Part shown: in pieces, positions 8,379-16,608 of the stretch | Layout of the letters: each line of letters begins with the position of its first letter | Position numbering within the stretch: position 1 is the stretch's first letter | Assembly: GCA_016720145.1 (NCBI GenBank) | Contig: JADJXV010000004.1 | Span: forward strand, 62,001 to 126,000 | From: Ignavibacteria bacterium | Lineage (GTDB): Bacteria > Bacteroidota > Ignavibacteria > Kapaibacteriales > UBA961 | Direction of reading: 5' to 3' | Length of the DNA: 64,000 bases | Made by a program: the position numbers and the translations under genes | The notes under the pieces: model-generated | Told to the model about the DNA's origin: nothing | Databases searched by the model: none | Seen by the model: the letters and a program-made list of their open reading frames with translations, nothing else

Positions 8379-8720
8379 TTATTCTTTCTTTCGGTCATAC
8401 TGGCAGCATGAGTGCAGATTGGAATATGCTTCATCTGTTGCCACTGCGCCTTCATTGTCGTAGCCGGCTTCGGCAATTTTCTTTTGGATCTGTGGAAGTG
8501 TCGTTTTGGTTGAATCGTAGGTTACAGCGATCACTTTCGTTGATTTGTTCCAAGTTGCTGATACGACATTCGGTTGATTGACCGCTTTCTCAATTGTTTT
8601 TTTACATGAGCCACAATTGCCCGATACTTTAAAAGTAAGTGATTTTGAATTTGGAATTGATTGTGCGAAAGCTGTTGAGCTGATAGCTACGAAAGCGATG
8701 ATAAACATAATTGTTTTCAT
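8379..8720 (-). CDS. Secreted heavy-metal-associated (HMA) domain protein
   Basis: The 113-residue protein has a signal peptide (MKTIMFIIAFVAISSTAFAQ) and one HMA ferredoxin-like domain. The metal-binding motif is GNCGSCKKT, in place of the usual MxCxxC; the methionine is replaced by glycine. Family features follow: VNQPNVVSATWN, DSTKTTLPQIQKKIAEAGYD. A second cysteine pair (HSCCQYDRKKE) is at the C-terminus. It probably carries Cu(I) in the periplasm and hands it to or from the TonB receptor system just downstream. An AGGAG-type Shine-Dalgarno precedes the ATG. A mercury or zinc role is possible but less likely in this neighbourhood. Confidence 0.88.
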   Translation of the reverse strand: MKTIMFIIAFVAISSTAFAQSIPNSKSLTFKVSGNCGSCKKTIEKAVNQPNVVSATWNKSTKVIAVTYDSTKTTLPQIQKKIAEAGYDNEGAVATDEAYSNLHSCCQYDRKKE

Positions 8721-8922
8721 AATAAAATCTCCTGAATTTAATAAATAATTGAAATATAAAATAGATGTGTAAGTGTCTTAGAATTGTATGGACGACATTG
8801 TAGGCCTCAAGCTGACGACATCAATCGTACAGAATGGAGAAATCAAAAGTTAGAAATTGTAGAGAATACAACGCATAAAATTCCCAACGAAATCAAAAAA
8901 TGAATTTCGGGGAAGGAGGATT

Positions 8923-9339
8923 CTATATCAGGAGTATTCGGAGCAGGATGAAGAGTGGGGACTTGGGAGATTGAAGGTCGGGTGGAGCGTGTGAAGGGTC
9001 TGAAAATGAAACTTTGCTTATGGAATGAATATAATTATAATTACAGCAGATAAAGGGTAAATATTTAACTGAAATTTTAGTGTTCGTGGCAGAGGGTACT
9101 GATGTGAGTTGATGTGAATCGGGTACTTTCGCTCTAACTTCAGTACTTGTACAGCAGTCGCTCGCGCTAGATTCATCTTCACAGTCAGTAATGTCTGCAC
9201 AGCAGCAATCATCGTCTGCCTTTGTTGTATTCACAGAAACGGAGTAGATTTCACCGCCACACAGATGCATTTGCGCCGACAGACCAACGGTCGAGAAGGC
9301 GTAGAGCATCAAAAGTATGGTAGCGAAAGTACGTTTCAT
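8923..9339 (-). CDS. Cys-rich HYC_CC_PP-like family protein
   Basis: The 138-residue protein has a signal peptide (MKRTFATILLMLYAFSTVGLSAQ). Its sequence matches the small Bacteroidota family named HYC_CC_PP for its conserved His/Cys, Cys-Cys and Pro-Pro positions: MHLCGGEI, then DDDCCCADITDCEDE and SDCCTST, then HAPPDLQSP near the end. Function is not established; the cysteine clusters suggest metal binding. Members are often found next to HMA proteins and TonB receptors, as here. It lies 202 bp upstream of the HMA gene and probably has its own transcription start. A terminator separates it from the thioredoxin gene upstream. Confidence 0.8.
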   Translation of the reverse strand: MKRTFATILLMLYAFSTVGLSAQMHLCGGEIYSVSVNTTKADDDCCCADITDCEDESSASDCCTSTEVRAKVPDSHQLTSVPSATNTKISVKYLPFICCNYNYIHSISKVSFSDPSHAPPDLQSPKSPLFILLRILLI

Positions 9340-9348
9340 GTATAGGGA

Positions 9349-9391
9349 TAAAAAATCCGGTCTGAAGGTATTTGTATCTTCAAGACCGGAT
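9349..9391 (-). terminator. Rho-independent terminator after the TlpA-like gene
   Basis: ATCCGGTCT at 9355-9363 pairs with AGACCGGAT at 9383-9391; inner bases TGAAG and CTTCA extend the stem. On the minus strand it is followed by a run of six T. It lies just after the stop at 9404. Confidence 0.85.
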
Positions 9392-9403
9392 GTATCATAC
9401 TAA

Positions 9404-9979
9404 TTATTTATTAACTGTCTTACTAATCATAGCTTTTTTAACGGCAGTTTTGAATTCTTCTTTAGATTTACCACCGAGAATTTTCTCTGAAACCGAGCCG
9501 TCTTTGTTGATGATAAATGTAGATGGAATATTAGAGATACCGCCATAAGCTTCGAGTAGCTTGTCATTACTGATGATGACGGGATACGTGACTTTCTTCG
9601 CCCGGACGAACTTACTAACCGTATTTGTCACATCAGCATCACGATCGACCGACACGCCGATAACGATAAATTCGGTATCAGGGAATTCTGTCATCAGTTC
9701 TAAAATATCTGGAATTTCCTTACGGCAAGGAGCGCACCACGTCGCCCAAAAGTTAAGGAAAATGACTTTGTTTTTACCAACTTCTGAGAGGGAAACCGGC
9801 TTTCCGTCTTCAAGCCAAGTGAAGTCTGCTACTTTATTGCCCGATGATGCTGAAACGGTTGATACAGGATAAACTTTAAGAGGGGATTGTGCAAAGGTGG
9901 GAGCGATTGCAAGCGCAATAATCGCCATTGTACCAAGAGTTAAGCGACGGAAATTGCCTGAAAAATGCTGTAAAAACAT
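9404..9979 (-). CDS. TlpA-like periplasmic thiol-disulfide oxidoreductase
   Basis: The 191-residue protein has an N-terminal signal (hydrophobic MAIIALAIAPTFA near residues 18-30) and one thioredoxin fold. The active site WCAPC is at residues 81-85, and the cis-proline loop reads SNIPST. This places it in the AhpC/TSA-Redoxin group related to TlpA and ResA, which keep periplasmic cysteines reduced for cytochrome c or copper-site assembly. That fits the cysteine-rich metal proteins and c-type heme proteins nearby. A strong AAAGGAGAG Shine-Dalgarno precedes the ATG. It ends in its own terminator, so it is a separate transcription unit. Confidence 0.9.
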   Translation of the reverse strand: MFLQHFSGNFRRLTLGTMAIIALAIAPTFAQSPLKVYPVSTVSASSGNKVADFTWLEDGKPVSLSEVGKNKVIFLNFWATWCAPCRKEIPDILELMTEFPDTEFIVIGVSVDRDADVTNTVSKFVRAKKVTYPVIISNDKLLEAYGGISNIPSTFIINKDGSVSEKILGGKSKEEFKTAVKKAMISKTVNK

Positions 9980-10034
9980 AAATTCTCTCCTTTAATATGA
10001 TAATGATATATAATTATTTACGTAAAATAATCGG

Positions 10035-10042
10035 CAAAAATA
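10035..10042 (-). promoter_or_regulatory. Possible -7 box (TATTTTTG) upstream of the TlpA-like gene
   Basis: TATTTTTG on the minus strand matches TAnnTTTG, 56 bases before the start codon. The -33 position has only TTTA, about 22 bases upstream, so support is partial. Confidence 0.35.
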
Positions 10043-10099
10043 ATAACTTTTGTGATGTGACGGTTAAAACTTTACAAACATTGTGCGAGCACCAAAATA

Positions 10100-11350
10100 T
10101 TATTCGCCAAATAAACATCCGTTAGCGCCTGTCCACTCAATACTATTATACCGAGCTCCCATGAGTGGTCCCCGACCAGTACGAGCGAGTGACATCACGG
10201 GAACAGGGGCATCCCATTCACCGAGCCAAATCATCATAATGCGCAATTCTACTTTGTTCATCCCCATTGGTGTATAAATCGATTCTGCGTAGGTAATGCG
10301 TTCTTGTAGCACATAGTTACCGCGCTGTTCATTCGAAATAGATCGTATATCGTCAGGGGTGGGATTGATGATCACTCCTTTGCCTGCAAACGAAAAGAGC
10401 GGCTTGAGGACATAGTTATCCAAATCGTCTGGAATGCCATCTAACGTATTCAAAAATATAGATTTCGGAACAGATTTGTGCGTAAGAAACGGCAATGAAT
10501 ACTTGCTGATACGGAAATACCAATTCGGGTGTCCTGCCCATTCGACGTCCAAGTCATCCGTCCAGCTAAATGGAATCTGAACGTTATTTTCCTCCAATTC
10601 ATCGATAATTGCACGATTAAAGATCCTCTTGATCTGTACCCACTTGCCGTTTCTCTTGTGAAATAGGCGATTGCCTTCTAACTTGACACCGCATATATCT
10701 GTTTCCTCAACGCCGATGAGCCTCTTCATAGACAGAAAGTCAGGACGAGTTTTTTGTTTTTCCGGTTGATATTCGAGCAGGCAGGTCTCGTCCGGGTCGT
10801 GAGTACCTATAATCGCTTTGTGAAGTAACTGTATATATTCATTATCGGTTAGATTGCTAAATGTATGTGAAAATGTTTGATCGAATTTGTAAAATTGTTT
10901 CAACTTCTTCGCCAGTAAAAACTGATACCCGAATAATGATGGAAAGCCCTGTAATTCTACAACCTTCGGTATGTAATTTCCATGCTCGTCAACAGATAAC
11001 GCAAAATCGACGATCACAAATAACGGCTTTTCGTTTTGATTCGGTACGGTATGCTGAGGCTTGAGTGAACCGTCCGAAGCGGCAAGATGAGAGGGAGTCA
11101 TACATTCAAGAGCCACTGCAACTGCAGAATCTTCAAGTACTTTCCTAAAAGTGTTTGATACGAATATCGGCATTTCACACACTCTATACTCTATATGCAT
11201 ACCTACTTCAATGTCTAATTCTTTTAAAAATCGAGTGTATTTATCTTCTGAATAATACTGATCGGCAAATTTTCGTTGAAACTCAGGCAGCATAAGTTGG
11301 CTTTCACATATAATGAATTGAATTCGACCCAGTAAATCTCTATCGAACAA
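10100..11350 (-). CDS. ATP-grasp-like protein of unknown substrate
   Basis: The 416-residue protein has no signal peptide. Its C-terminal third looks like an ATP-grasp fold: NYVLKPLFSFAGKGVII (a lysine and glycine-rich loop near residue 315), NYVLQERITYAES (near 347), and KVELRIMMIW near 370. The N-terminal part includes FVIVDFALSVDEHG and KVVELQGFPSLFGYQ. Such folds join a carboxylate to an amine using ATP; glutathionylspermidine synthase and peptide ligases are examples. The substrate cannot be told from sequence. It lies 11 bp upstream of namZ on the same strand, and gamma-glutamyltransferase is upstream of that, so a role in peptide or cell-wall amino acid metabolism is possible. Confidence 0.65.
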   Translation of the reverse strand: MFDRDLLGRIQFIICESQLMLPEFQRKFADQYYSEDKYTRFLKELDIEVGMHIEYRVCEMPIFVSNTFRKVLEDSAVAVALECMTPSHLAASDGSLKPQHTVPNQNEKPLFVIVDFALSVDEHGNYIPKVVELQGFPSLFGYQFLLAKKLKQFYKFDQTFSHTFSNLTDNEYIQLLHKAIIGTHDPDETCLLEYQPEKQKTRPDFLSMKRLIGVEETDICGVKLEGNRLFHKRNGKWVQIKRIFNRAIIDELEENNVQIPFSWTDDLDVEWAGHPNWYFRISKYSLPFLTHKSVPKSIFLNTLDGIPDDLDNYVLKPLFSFAGKGVIINPTPDDIRSISNEQRGNYVLQERITYAESIYTPMGMNKVELRIMMIWLGEWDAPVPVMSLARTGRGPLMGARYNSIEWTGANGCLFGE

Positions 11351-11361
11351 AAATAATGTAC

Positions 11362-12636
11362 CTAATTGGTATAGAGGAGAAATTTCTCACGTTCCGGCAA
11401 AAAATCTTCGAGCCCTCTCGATGCTGCTGCCCTGACTGCATCATCTGATCCTTTGTTAAAGATCAGGGAATAAAGCTCCTTACTACCGGTAACTTTCTTG
11501 AACATCAGCATATTAGCAGTCTCGACCGATGACATCTCAAACATCTCAGGACGTATCTTCCGCAGCTCTAACACTAGATTAATTCCGGCTGTAAAAAGCT
11601 TTGGTGTATATAGGTTGTGGAATGTGAGTAGCAAGCCCGTACAATCTTTACTGGCATATTTTCCGCTGGATGCGCGAAATTTTGTTGGAATACCCGTAAT
11701 GCTATCTGAATCCGGAAGAATCTTTCCTAATGCAGTACAATCTACTGATGTAAATTGAGGTAATCCAATATATTGGAATGGAAGAGTAGTGCCAATGCCA
11801 ATACTTACCAGTGATAGTTCACCAAGCACTCCAGTCATCGCCGCACCGCGAATTGCATTCGGAGTCGGAATATTGGGAGATGTTGGCAGCCATGCTAAGC
11901 CTGTTGTTTCCCATGTCATTGCGCGGTGCCAGTTCGACATTTTGACAACTTCCAATTTTGCTTTTCTGGGATTACCTTGTTTGTCTTTCGGTAGCCAGCC
12001 ACATTCATTAGCCATGACGGCGATTTCACAGATTGTGAGTCCGTGAAGATAAGGAATCGGTAAGAAACTAACAAAAGAAAGCATTGAAGTATCGGCCACA
12101 TTACCATCAACGAGCAGACCGCCGAGTGGATTCGGTCGATCGAGAATTATGACTCTTTTTCCGGTCTCAGCGCAAGCATCCATTGTCGTAAGCATTGAGC
12201 TGATATAGGTGTAAGATCGTATCCCAATATCCTGAATATCTATGACCATCACATCAATGTTTTTGAGCATTGACCAAGTAGGTCTGCGATTTTTGCCGTA
12301 AAGCGAGTAGGCAGGCACACCGAAAAGTGAGTCGTTCTCAACGGCATCGCCGGCCGGAACGGTGGTGTAAAATCCGTGTTCAGGCGTAAATATCGCCGTT
12401 AACGTACAAGCTGATTGTTGAGAAAAAATTTCAGCAGTCGATTCAAGTGTCGATGCACGTCCGGTATAATTGGTAAGAAGTCCGACTCTCATTCCTCGTA
12501 CTATCTCAAATTTTGACTCTCGAAGTATATCAATCCCAAGCATTACTTTAGGAGACTCAAAATTCATCTGATGAGCATGGGAATAAATAGTACCGATAAG
12601 TACAAAAGCTACTATTCTACAAATTCTAATAATCAA
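11362..12636 (-). CDS. namZ: NamZ-like exo-beta-N-acetylmuramidase (DUF1343)
   Basis: The 424-residue protein has a signal peptide ending near SHAHQ and the DUF1343 signatures MRVGLLTNYTGR, FTPEHGFYTT, SLYGKNRRPT, DIQDIGIRSYTYISSM and LDRPNPLGG. Characterised members (B. subtilis NamZ, formerly YbbC) remove N-acetylmuramic acid from the non-reducing end of peptidoglycan fragments, so the protein probably works in the periplasm on muropeptides. Length is normal. It lies 20 bp after the gamma-glutamyltransferase gene and 11 bp before the ATP-grasp-like gene, so the three are probably co-transcribed. No amidase or NagZ gene is in the window. Confidence 0.88.
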   Translation of the reverse strand: MIIRICRIVAFVLIGTIYSHAHQMNFESPKVMLGIDILRESKFEIVRGMRVGLLTNYTGRASTLESTAEIFSQQSACTLTAIFTPEHGFYTTVPAGDAVENDSLFGVPAYSLYGKNRRPTWSMLKNIDVMVIDIQDIGIRSYTYISSMLTTMDACAETGKRVIILDRPNPLGGLLVDGNVADTSMLSFVSFLPIPYLHGLTICEIAVMANECGWLPKDKQGNPRKAKLEVVKMSNWHRAMTWETTGLAWLPTSPNIPTPNAIRGAAMTGVLGELSLVSIGIGTTLPFQYIGLPQFTSVDCTALGKILPDSDSITGIPTKFRASSGKYASKDCTGLLLTFHNLYTPKLFTAGINLVLELRKIRPEMFEMSSVETANMLMFKKVTGSKELYSLIFNKGSDDAVRAAASRGLEDFLPEREKFLLYTN

Positions 12637-12656
12637 AATTCTCTCCTATAAGTAAA

Positions 12657-14363
12657 CTAATATCCATCTGCTGTATCATCCCCACGCTGGTAGTCTGCCC
12701 CTGCTTCAAGACTTCCGTCCGGTAGAACGTGAATGGCATCAACTCTACCAATTGATTCACGCGGAATGAGCACATGTTCCTTTCTTTGTAAGTCTTGTTC
12801 AATTTTTTTAGAAAAAGCTCCCGGCTCATACTTTACTTCATCCGGCAGCCATTGATGATGAAAACGTTTTTGATTCACTGCTTCCTGCATTGACATGTTA
12901 CGATCAATCACATTTGTAATAACCTGAAAAACTGAAGTGATAATTGTAGAGCCTCCGGGTGTACCAACTACCATAAAAAGACTACTGTCATGATAGGTGA
13001 CAATGGTAGGTGTCATAGAACTCAACATCCGTTTGCGAGGAGCAATTGAATTTGCCTCACCGCCTGTAAGTCCATAATAATTAGGAATTCCGGGCTTGAT
13101 GCTAAAATCATCCATTTCATTGTTGAGCAGAAATCCTGCACCATTGACCACAACTTTCGAGCCATAACTATCATTGAGTGTAGTGGTGACAGCCACTGCA
13201 TTTCTCTCTGCATCGATAATGGAATAATGAGTCGTTTCTTCGCTTTCTACAGTAGGGATATGACCGGCTTGGATATCGACACTTGGAGTGGCAAAGGCAG
13301 GTGAGAATTGAGATAATCTATTGTTAAGATAGGACTTATGTAGTAATTGATCCACGGGAACAACAGTAAAATCTGGATCACCAAGATATGTCGCTCTGTC
13401 TGCATAGACTCGCTTTTCAAATTCAATGAATCGATGCTCTCGCTCTGAAATATCGAGACCACGAGTAGTAGGCAATTGAAATTCATTCATGGTGAGCAGT
13501 TGAAGTAATGCAATCCCTCCGCTTGAAGGTGGCGGCATGGTAATTATATCAAATTGCTTGTAGTTACTTCTAAGAGGCGCTCGCCATATACTTTTGTAAT
13601 TTTTAAGATCTTCAAGTGTAATAATCCCATTGGAACTTTGCATACATTTGACAATCTTTCTCGCAGTTTCACCGGAATAAAATCCATCACGTCCGGAGTC
13701 ACGTATGCGCTCTAAGGTCAGAGCAAGTTCGGGCTGAAGAAGTAAGTCACCGCTTCTCCACGAAGTAGTTTTCATAAATGCGCATCCCAGCGGGTTCGCT
13801 TTTTGGAAATTCTCAGCTTCGGAATTGAGCTCGTCTGCCTGACGGGCAGTAACACCAAACCCTTGGTGAGCAAGCAGAATGGCAGGTTCGATTAGCGATG
13901 TGAACGGTAATTTGCCATATTTCCGATGAGCTGTAATCATACCATCGACACTGCCGGGTACGCCACATGCAAGAGCTGATTGTAAGGATAAATTTCCGGT
14001 ACTATTTCCATATGAATCGAGATACATAGTTCTCGATGCATTCTCCGGAGCCATTTCACGGAAATCGAGCGTATTGGTCTCACCATTTTTCAACCGGAGC
14101 ACCATGAAGCCACCGCCTCCGAGATTACCGGCGTTCGGATAGACGACGGCAAGTGCGAAGTGAACTGCGACTGCCGCATCAATTGCATTACCGCCTGATT
14201 TGAGAATATCTACTCCAATTTTAGTAGCGATGGGATGCGCCGTGACGACCATTGCATGCTTCGACCTGACTCCGCGACCCGGGTGATTCTGTCCATAAAG
14301 TATCGAAGTCCATAGACAGATTATGCTTACAATTGAGAAAAATTTGAATGATAATGGGAGCAT
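12657..14363 (-). CDS. ggt: Gamma-glutamyltransferase
   Basis: The 568-residue proenzyme has a signal peptide (MLPLSFKFFSIVSIICLWTSILYG). The family core is clear: GNLGGGGFMVLR, DFREMAPE, ACGVPGSVDGM, MPPPSSGGIALLQ, and the cleavage site TTHYS with the catalytic Thr at about residue 377. The protein self-cleaves there and moves or hydrolyses gamma-glutamyl groups from glutathione or gamma-glutamyl peptides in the periplasm. I chose the ATG at 14363 rather than the upstream start at 14420, because 14363 begins the signal peptide and avoids a 41-bp overlap with the outer-membrane protein gene. It is followed by namZ, which suggests salvage of wall or glutathione-derived amino acids. Confidence 0.93.
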   Translation of the reverse strand: MLPLSFKFFSIVSIICLWTSILYGQNHPGRGVRSKHAMVVTAHPIATKIGVDILKSGGNAIDAAVAVHFALAVVYPNAGNLGGGGFMVLRLKNGETNTLDFREMAPENASRTMYLDSYGNSTGNLSLQSALACGVPGSVDGMITAHRKYGKLPFTSLIEPAILLAHQGFGVTARQADELNSEAENFQKANPLGCAFMKTTSWRSGDLLLQPELALTLERIRDSGRDGFYSGETARKIVKCMQSSNGIITLEDLKNYKSIWRAPLRSNYKQFDIITMPPPSSGGIALLQLLTMNEFQLPTTRGLDISEREHRFIEFEKRVYADRATYLGDPDFTVVPVDQLLHKSYLNNRLSQFSPAFATPSVDIQAGHIPTVESEETTHYSIIDAERNAVAVTTTLNDSYGSKVVVNGAGFLLNNEMDDFSIKPGIPNYYGLTGGEANSIAPRKRMLSSMTPTIVTYHDSSLFMVVGTPGGSTIITSVFQVITNVIDRNMSMQEAVNQKRFHHQWLPDEVKYEPGAFSKKIEQDLQRKEHVLIPRESIGRVDAIHVLPDGSLEAGADYQRGDDTADGY

Positions 14364-14379
14364 ACTTCTACTCTTGTTA

Positions 14380-15132
14380 TTAAAATGAAAGAAGCGCCTG
14401 CAACGATAGATTTGGCACATCTCGATTAAAAATATGATTCAAATATTGGCGCTCGTACCAGCCGCTGAGTGTGCATTTTGAACCGGATGTAAACTGTAAT
14501 TCGGCTATTATTTCCGGACCATAAAATTGTTGGAACCCATCAGAAGAAAATCCTATGGAGGAGGTTTTGAAAACTGACGTCTGACGCAGTGCATAATACC
14601 GTACGCCGCAGCCGACTGAGAGTCCACTCAATGTAGGTGTATAAAACAGTATCTTGATGAATTGTTCGTAATTCTTGCTGAGTGGTGTTTCTGAAAATGA
14701 ACTCCACGACAGCTGTCCACGTTCAAAATACCTCGCATAAATTGATGTGTGAGCATGATAATCCTGTCCTAAATTGAGCGTTATAGAATCCCTATAGCTG
14801 ACTTGACGAAAGCTAAAACTCTGAACATCGATACTTTGTTCTTCAAAGTCATAAGCAGTATAATTTGCTAATACTTCAAATCGCGGCTGCATTTGCAATC
14901 CATGAGATGTAATCATCAGTTCAGGAGCAAATCGTAGAATTCGATTCCAATTATTGAGAGCACTTCTTTGTGCACGTAAATAGACTAGATGGAGCATTTG
15001 AAGCTGTATCGAAATTCCCGCTGAAAGTCCTTTTGAAATCCTGCGTTGATAGTGAGCTTGCGTCATAATGGTGAGTTCATCACGGTCGTCATAATTCAAT
15101 TCCGACGGAGTATCATACTGTAAAATTCCCAT
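14380..15132 (-). CDS. Outer-membrane beta-barrel-like protein, C-terminal part (after frameshift)
   Basis: This frame holds the C-terminal part of the protein begun at 15096-16337. Read back past its apparent start it continues as WNISPKDSLHVNASMGIL, matching in style the end of the other frame. It has alternating strands rich in Tyr, Gln and Arg and ends in phenylalanine (LQALLSF), as many outer-membrane barrels do. Joined, the protein would be about 650 residues. I cannot name the family. Confidence 0.6.
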   Translation of the reverse strand: MGILQYDTPSELNYDDRDELTIMTQAHYQRRISKGLSAGISIQLQMLHLVYLRAQRSALNNWNRILRFAPELMITSHGLQMQPRFEVLANYTAYDFEEQSIDVQSFSFRQVSYRDSITLNLGQDYHAHTSIYARYFERGQLSWSSFSETPLSKNYEQFIKILFYTPTLSGLSVGCGVRYYALRQTSVFKTSSIGFSSDGFQQFYGPEIIAELQFTSGSKCTLSGWYERQYLNHIFNRDVPNLSLQALLSF

Positions 15133-16337
15133 AGATGCATTGACATGAAGTGAATCTTTCGGTGAAATATTCCATTGGATTGTCCGAAAATTCGTGTGCG
15201 AAGAGCTGAATTATCACGTTGTTTCTCTGCTTGACGGATGCTGGTTTCATCTTGGCTATTAAGTGTGAATTTCCGTTCGATAGAATTTTCTTCGTTTCGT
15301 GTAAAGTATTCGATACCAAGCCGATGCTGTCCAATGGAATGGGTATATTGTAGTGCTGTAGAAATGGTAATTTGGAACTCATGCAATTTTCGCTTCACCG
15401 CTGTCGAAGGAATATCTGAAATTACCTGCCTATACATCCTATCGACTGCACCGTTATCAATCGTTGCCAGCATTTCTGCTTTCCACTTTCCGGATAATGC
15501 ATAGACGAATCCTCCGTTGATACCTAGCCGTTGCTCTAATCTACTCTCAGTAGCAAGAGTTGCAGAAGTGCCGATGGGAGTGATAAAGTCTCTATTTAAT
15601 AATCGATATTGAGCCGAAGTCTGAAGTGCATTCCCATCATTAACCTCACGTAAAATGGCTGACTGGGCATAGAAATCGGCATTTGTTCTTTCATTGGAAA
15701 AGCGTGTATAATTTCCCTGAAAATTGCCGGTAATCGAATAATCATCAACCATTGTAGGTAAAAGTGTCCCGATAGTTGAAAATGCCGGCGCAGACACGCT
15801 CGTACCGAGCTGCCTGAATAGCTCAACACCACTAAATAGTTCTATTGTAAAGGTTTCGAGTGGACGGGAAGAAATGCCGATGAGGGAGTTAATACGCTGT
15901 AAATTGGCTAAGCCGATATTACGTGTATCGTTCGAGAGGACATAGAAATTTTGTGAAATAAAATTGATATTGTCGAAGATAGGGACTGAGTAGCGCAGTT
16001 GAAACGACTCGTCATCTCTAAAAGAAGCTCCCGTTGATCGAAGTCCGATACCACGATACCGTTGGGAAATAGTCAGTTCACCGCCTAAGGTTTTGGTATG
16101 TGCGGTTGCATCTGCTGAAAAAATAAAAATATTCCCAAACTTCGAAGTTCCAAATTGAGCAATCTTTAGATCAGATACACTATCAGGAATCGAAGGCGTT
16201 ACGGAAAATTGCGCAAACAACGATACAGACATTCCTCCAAGTATGGTACAAAAGACAATTACCATCAATAAACACTCACGATACGCAATCACACAGCCGA
16301 AATTCTTAGTATTGAGCGTCTTGCGAATAGATCTCAT
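15096..16337 (-). CDS. Outer-membrane beta-barrel-like protein, N-terminal part (frameshifted)
   Basis: The protein has an N-terminal hydrophobic segment (LLMVIVFCTILGGMSVSLFAQ) acting as a signal peptide, then many short alternating strands (for example FTIELFSGVELFRQLG, HEFQITISTALQYTH). I do not recognise a named family; it resembles Bacteroidota outer-membrane beta-barrel proteins. The frame loses its character after RTRIFGQSN, and the other frame continues it. One base missing from the AAAA run at 15187-15190 (plus strand) would restore reading as RTRIFRTIQWNISP. That is a homopolymer slip, which may be a sequencing error, a real mutation or a phase switch. Confidence 0.65.
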   Translation of the reverse strand: MRSIRKTLNTKNFGCVIAYRECLLMVIVFCTILGGMSVSLFAQFSVTPSIPDSVSDLKIAQFGTSKFGNIFIFSADATAHTKTLGGELTISQRYRGIGLRSTGASFRDDESFQLRYSVPIFDNINFISQNFYVLSNDTRNIGLANLQRINSLIGISSRPLETFTIELFSGVELFRQLGTSVSAPAFSTIGTLLPTMVDDYSITGNFQGNYTRFSNERTNADFYAQSAILREVNDGNALQTSAQYRLLNRDFITPIGTSATLATESRLEQRLGINGGFVYALSGKWKAEMLATIDNGAVDRMYRQVISDIPSTAVKRKLHEFQITISTALQYTHSIGQHRLGIEYFTRNEENSIERKFTLNSQDETSIRQAEKQRDNSALRTRIFGQSNGIFHRKIHFMSMHLWEFYSMILRRN

Positions 16338-16347
16338 ACATCAATAC

Positions 16348-16557
16348 TTATAACGATGTACTTGCTGAAGGCAAGCGCAACTGACATTCTCTTCGGAATA
16401 ATACTACTTTTTCGATTATAGTACCTGATGATTCTTGTACGATGATTTTTCGTCCGCTTCGGAGAGTAATAGTCGTGTCATGGAACGATTCTACCGTTTC
16501 AATTTCATCTGAATTGACGGTGATTGATGTAGCGTCTATACGAGTCAGAGTTATCAT
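16348..16557 (-). CDS. FlbD-like small protein
   Basis: The 69-residue protein matches the short FlbD family: MITLTRIDATSITVNSDEI, then TTITLRSGRKIIVQES, as in flagellar FlbD proteins of many bacteria. Its function is poorly known even where it sits in flagellar operons. No other flagellar gene is visible in the window, so a flagellar role cannot be inferred from context. It lies 10 bp upstream of the outer-membrane protein gene on the same strand and may be co-transcribed with it. Confidence 0.7.
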   Translation of the reverse strand: MITLTRIDATSITVNSDEIETVESFHDTTITLRSGRKIIVQESSGTIIEKVVLFRRECQLRLPSASTSL

Positions 16558-16608
16558 AGATACTGAAGTAAATTATTGATACTGAAGTAGATTACTGATG
16601 CTGGGGAT

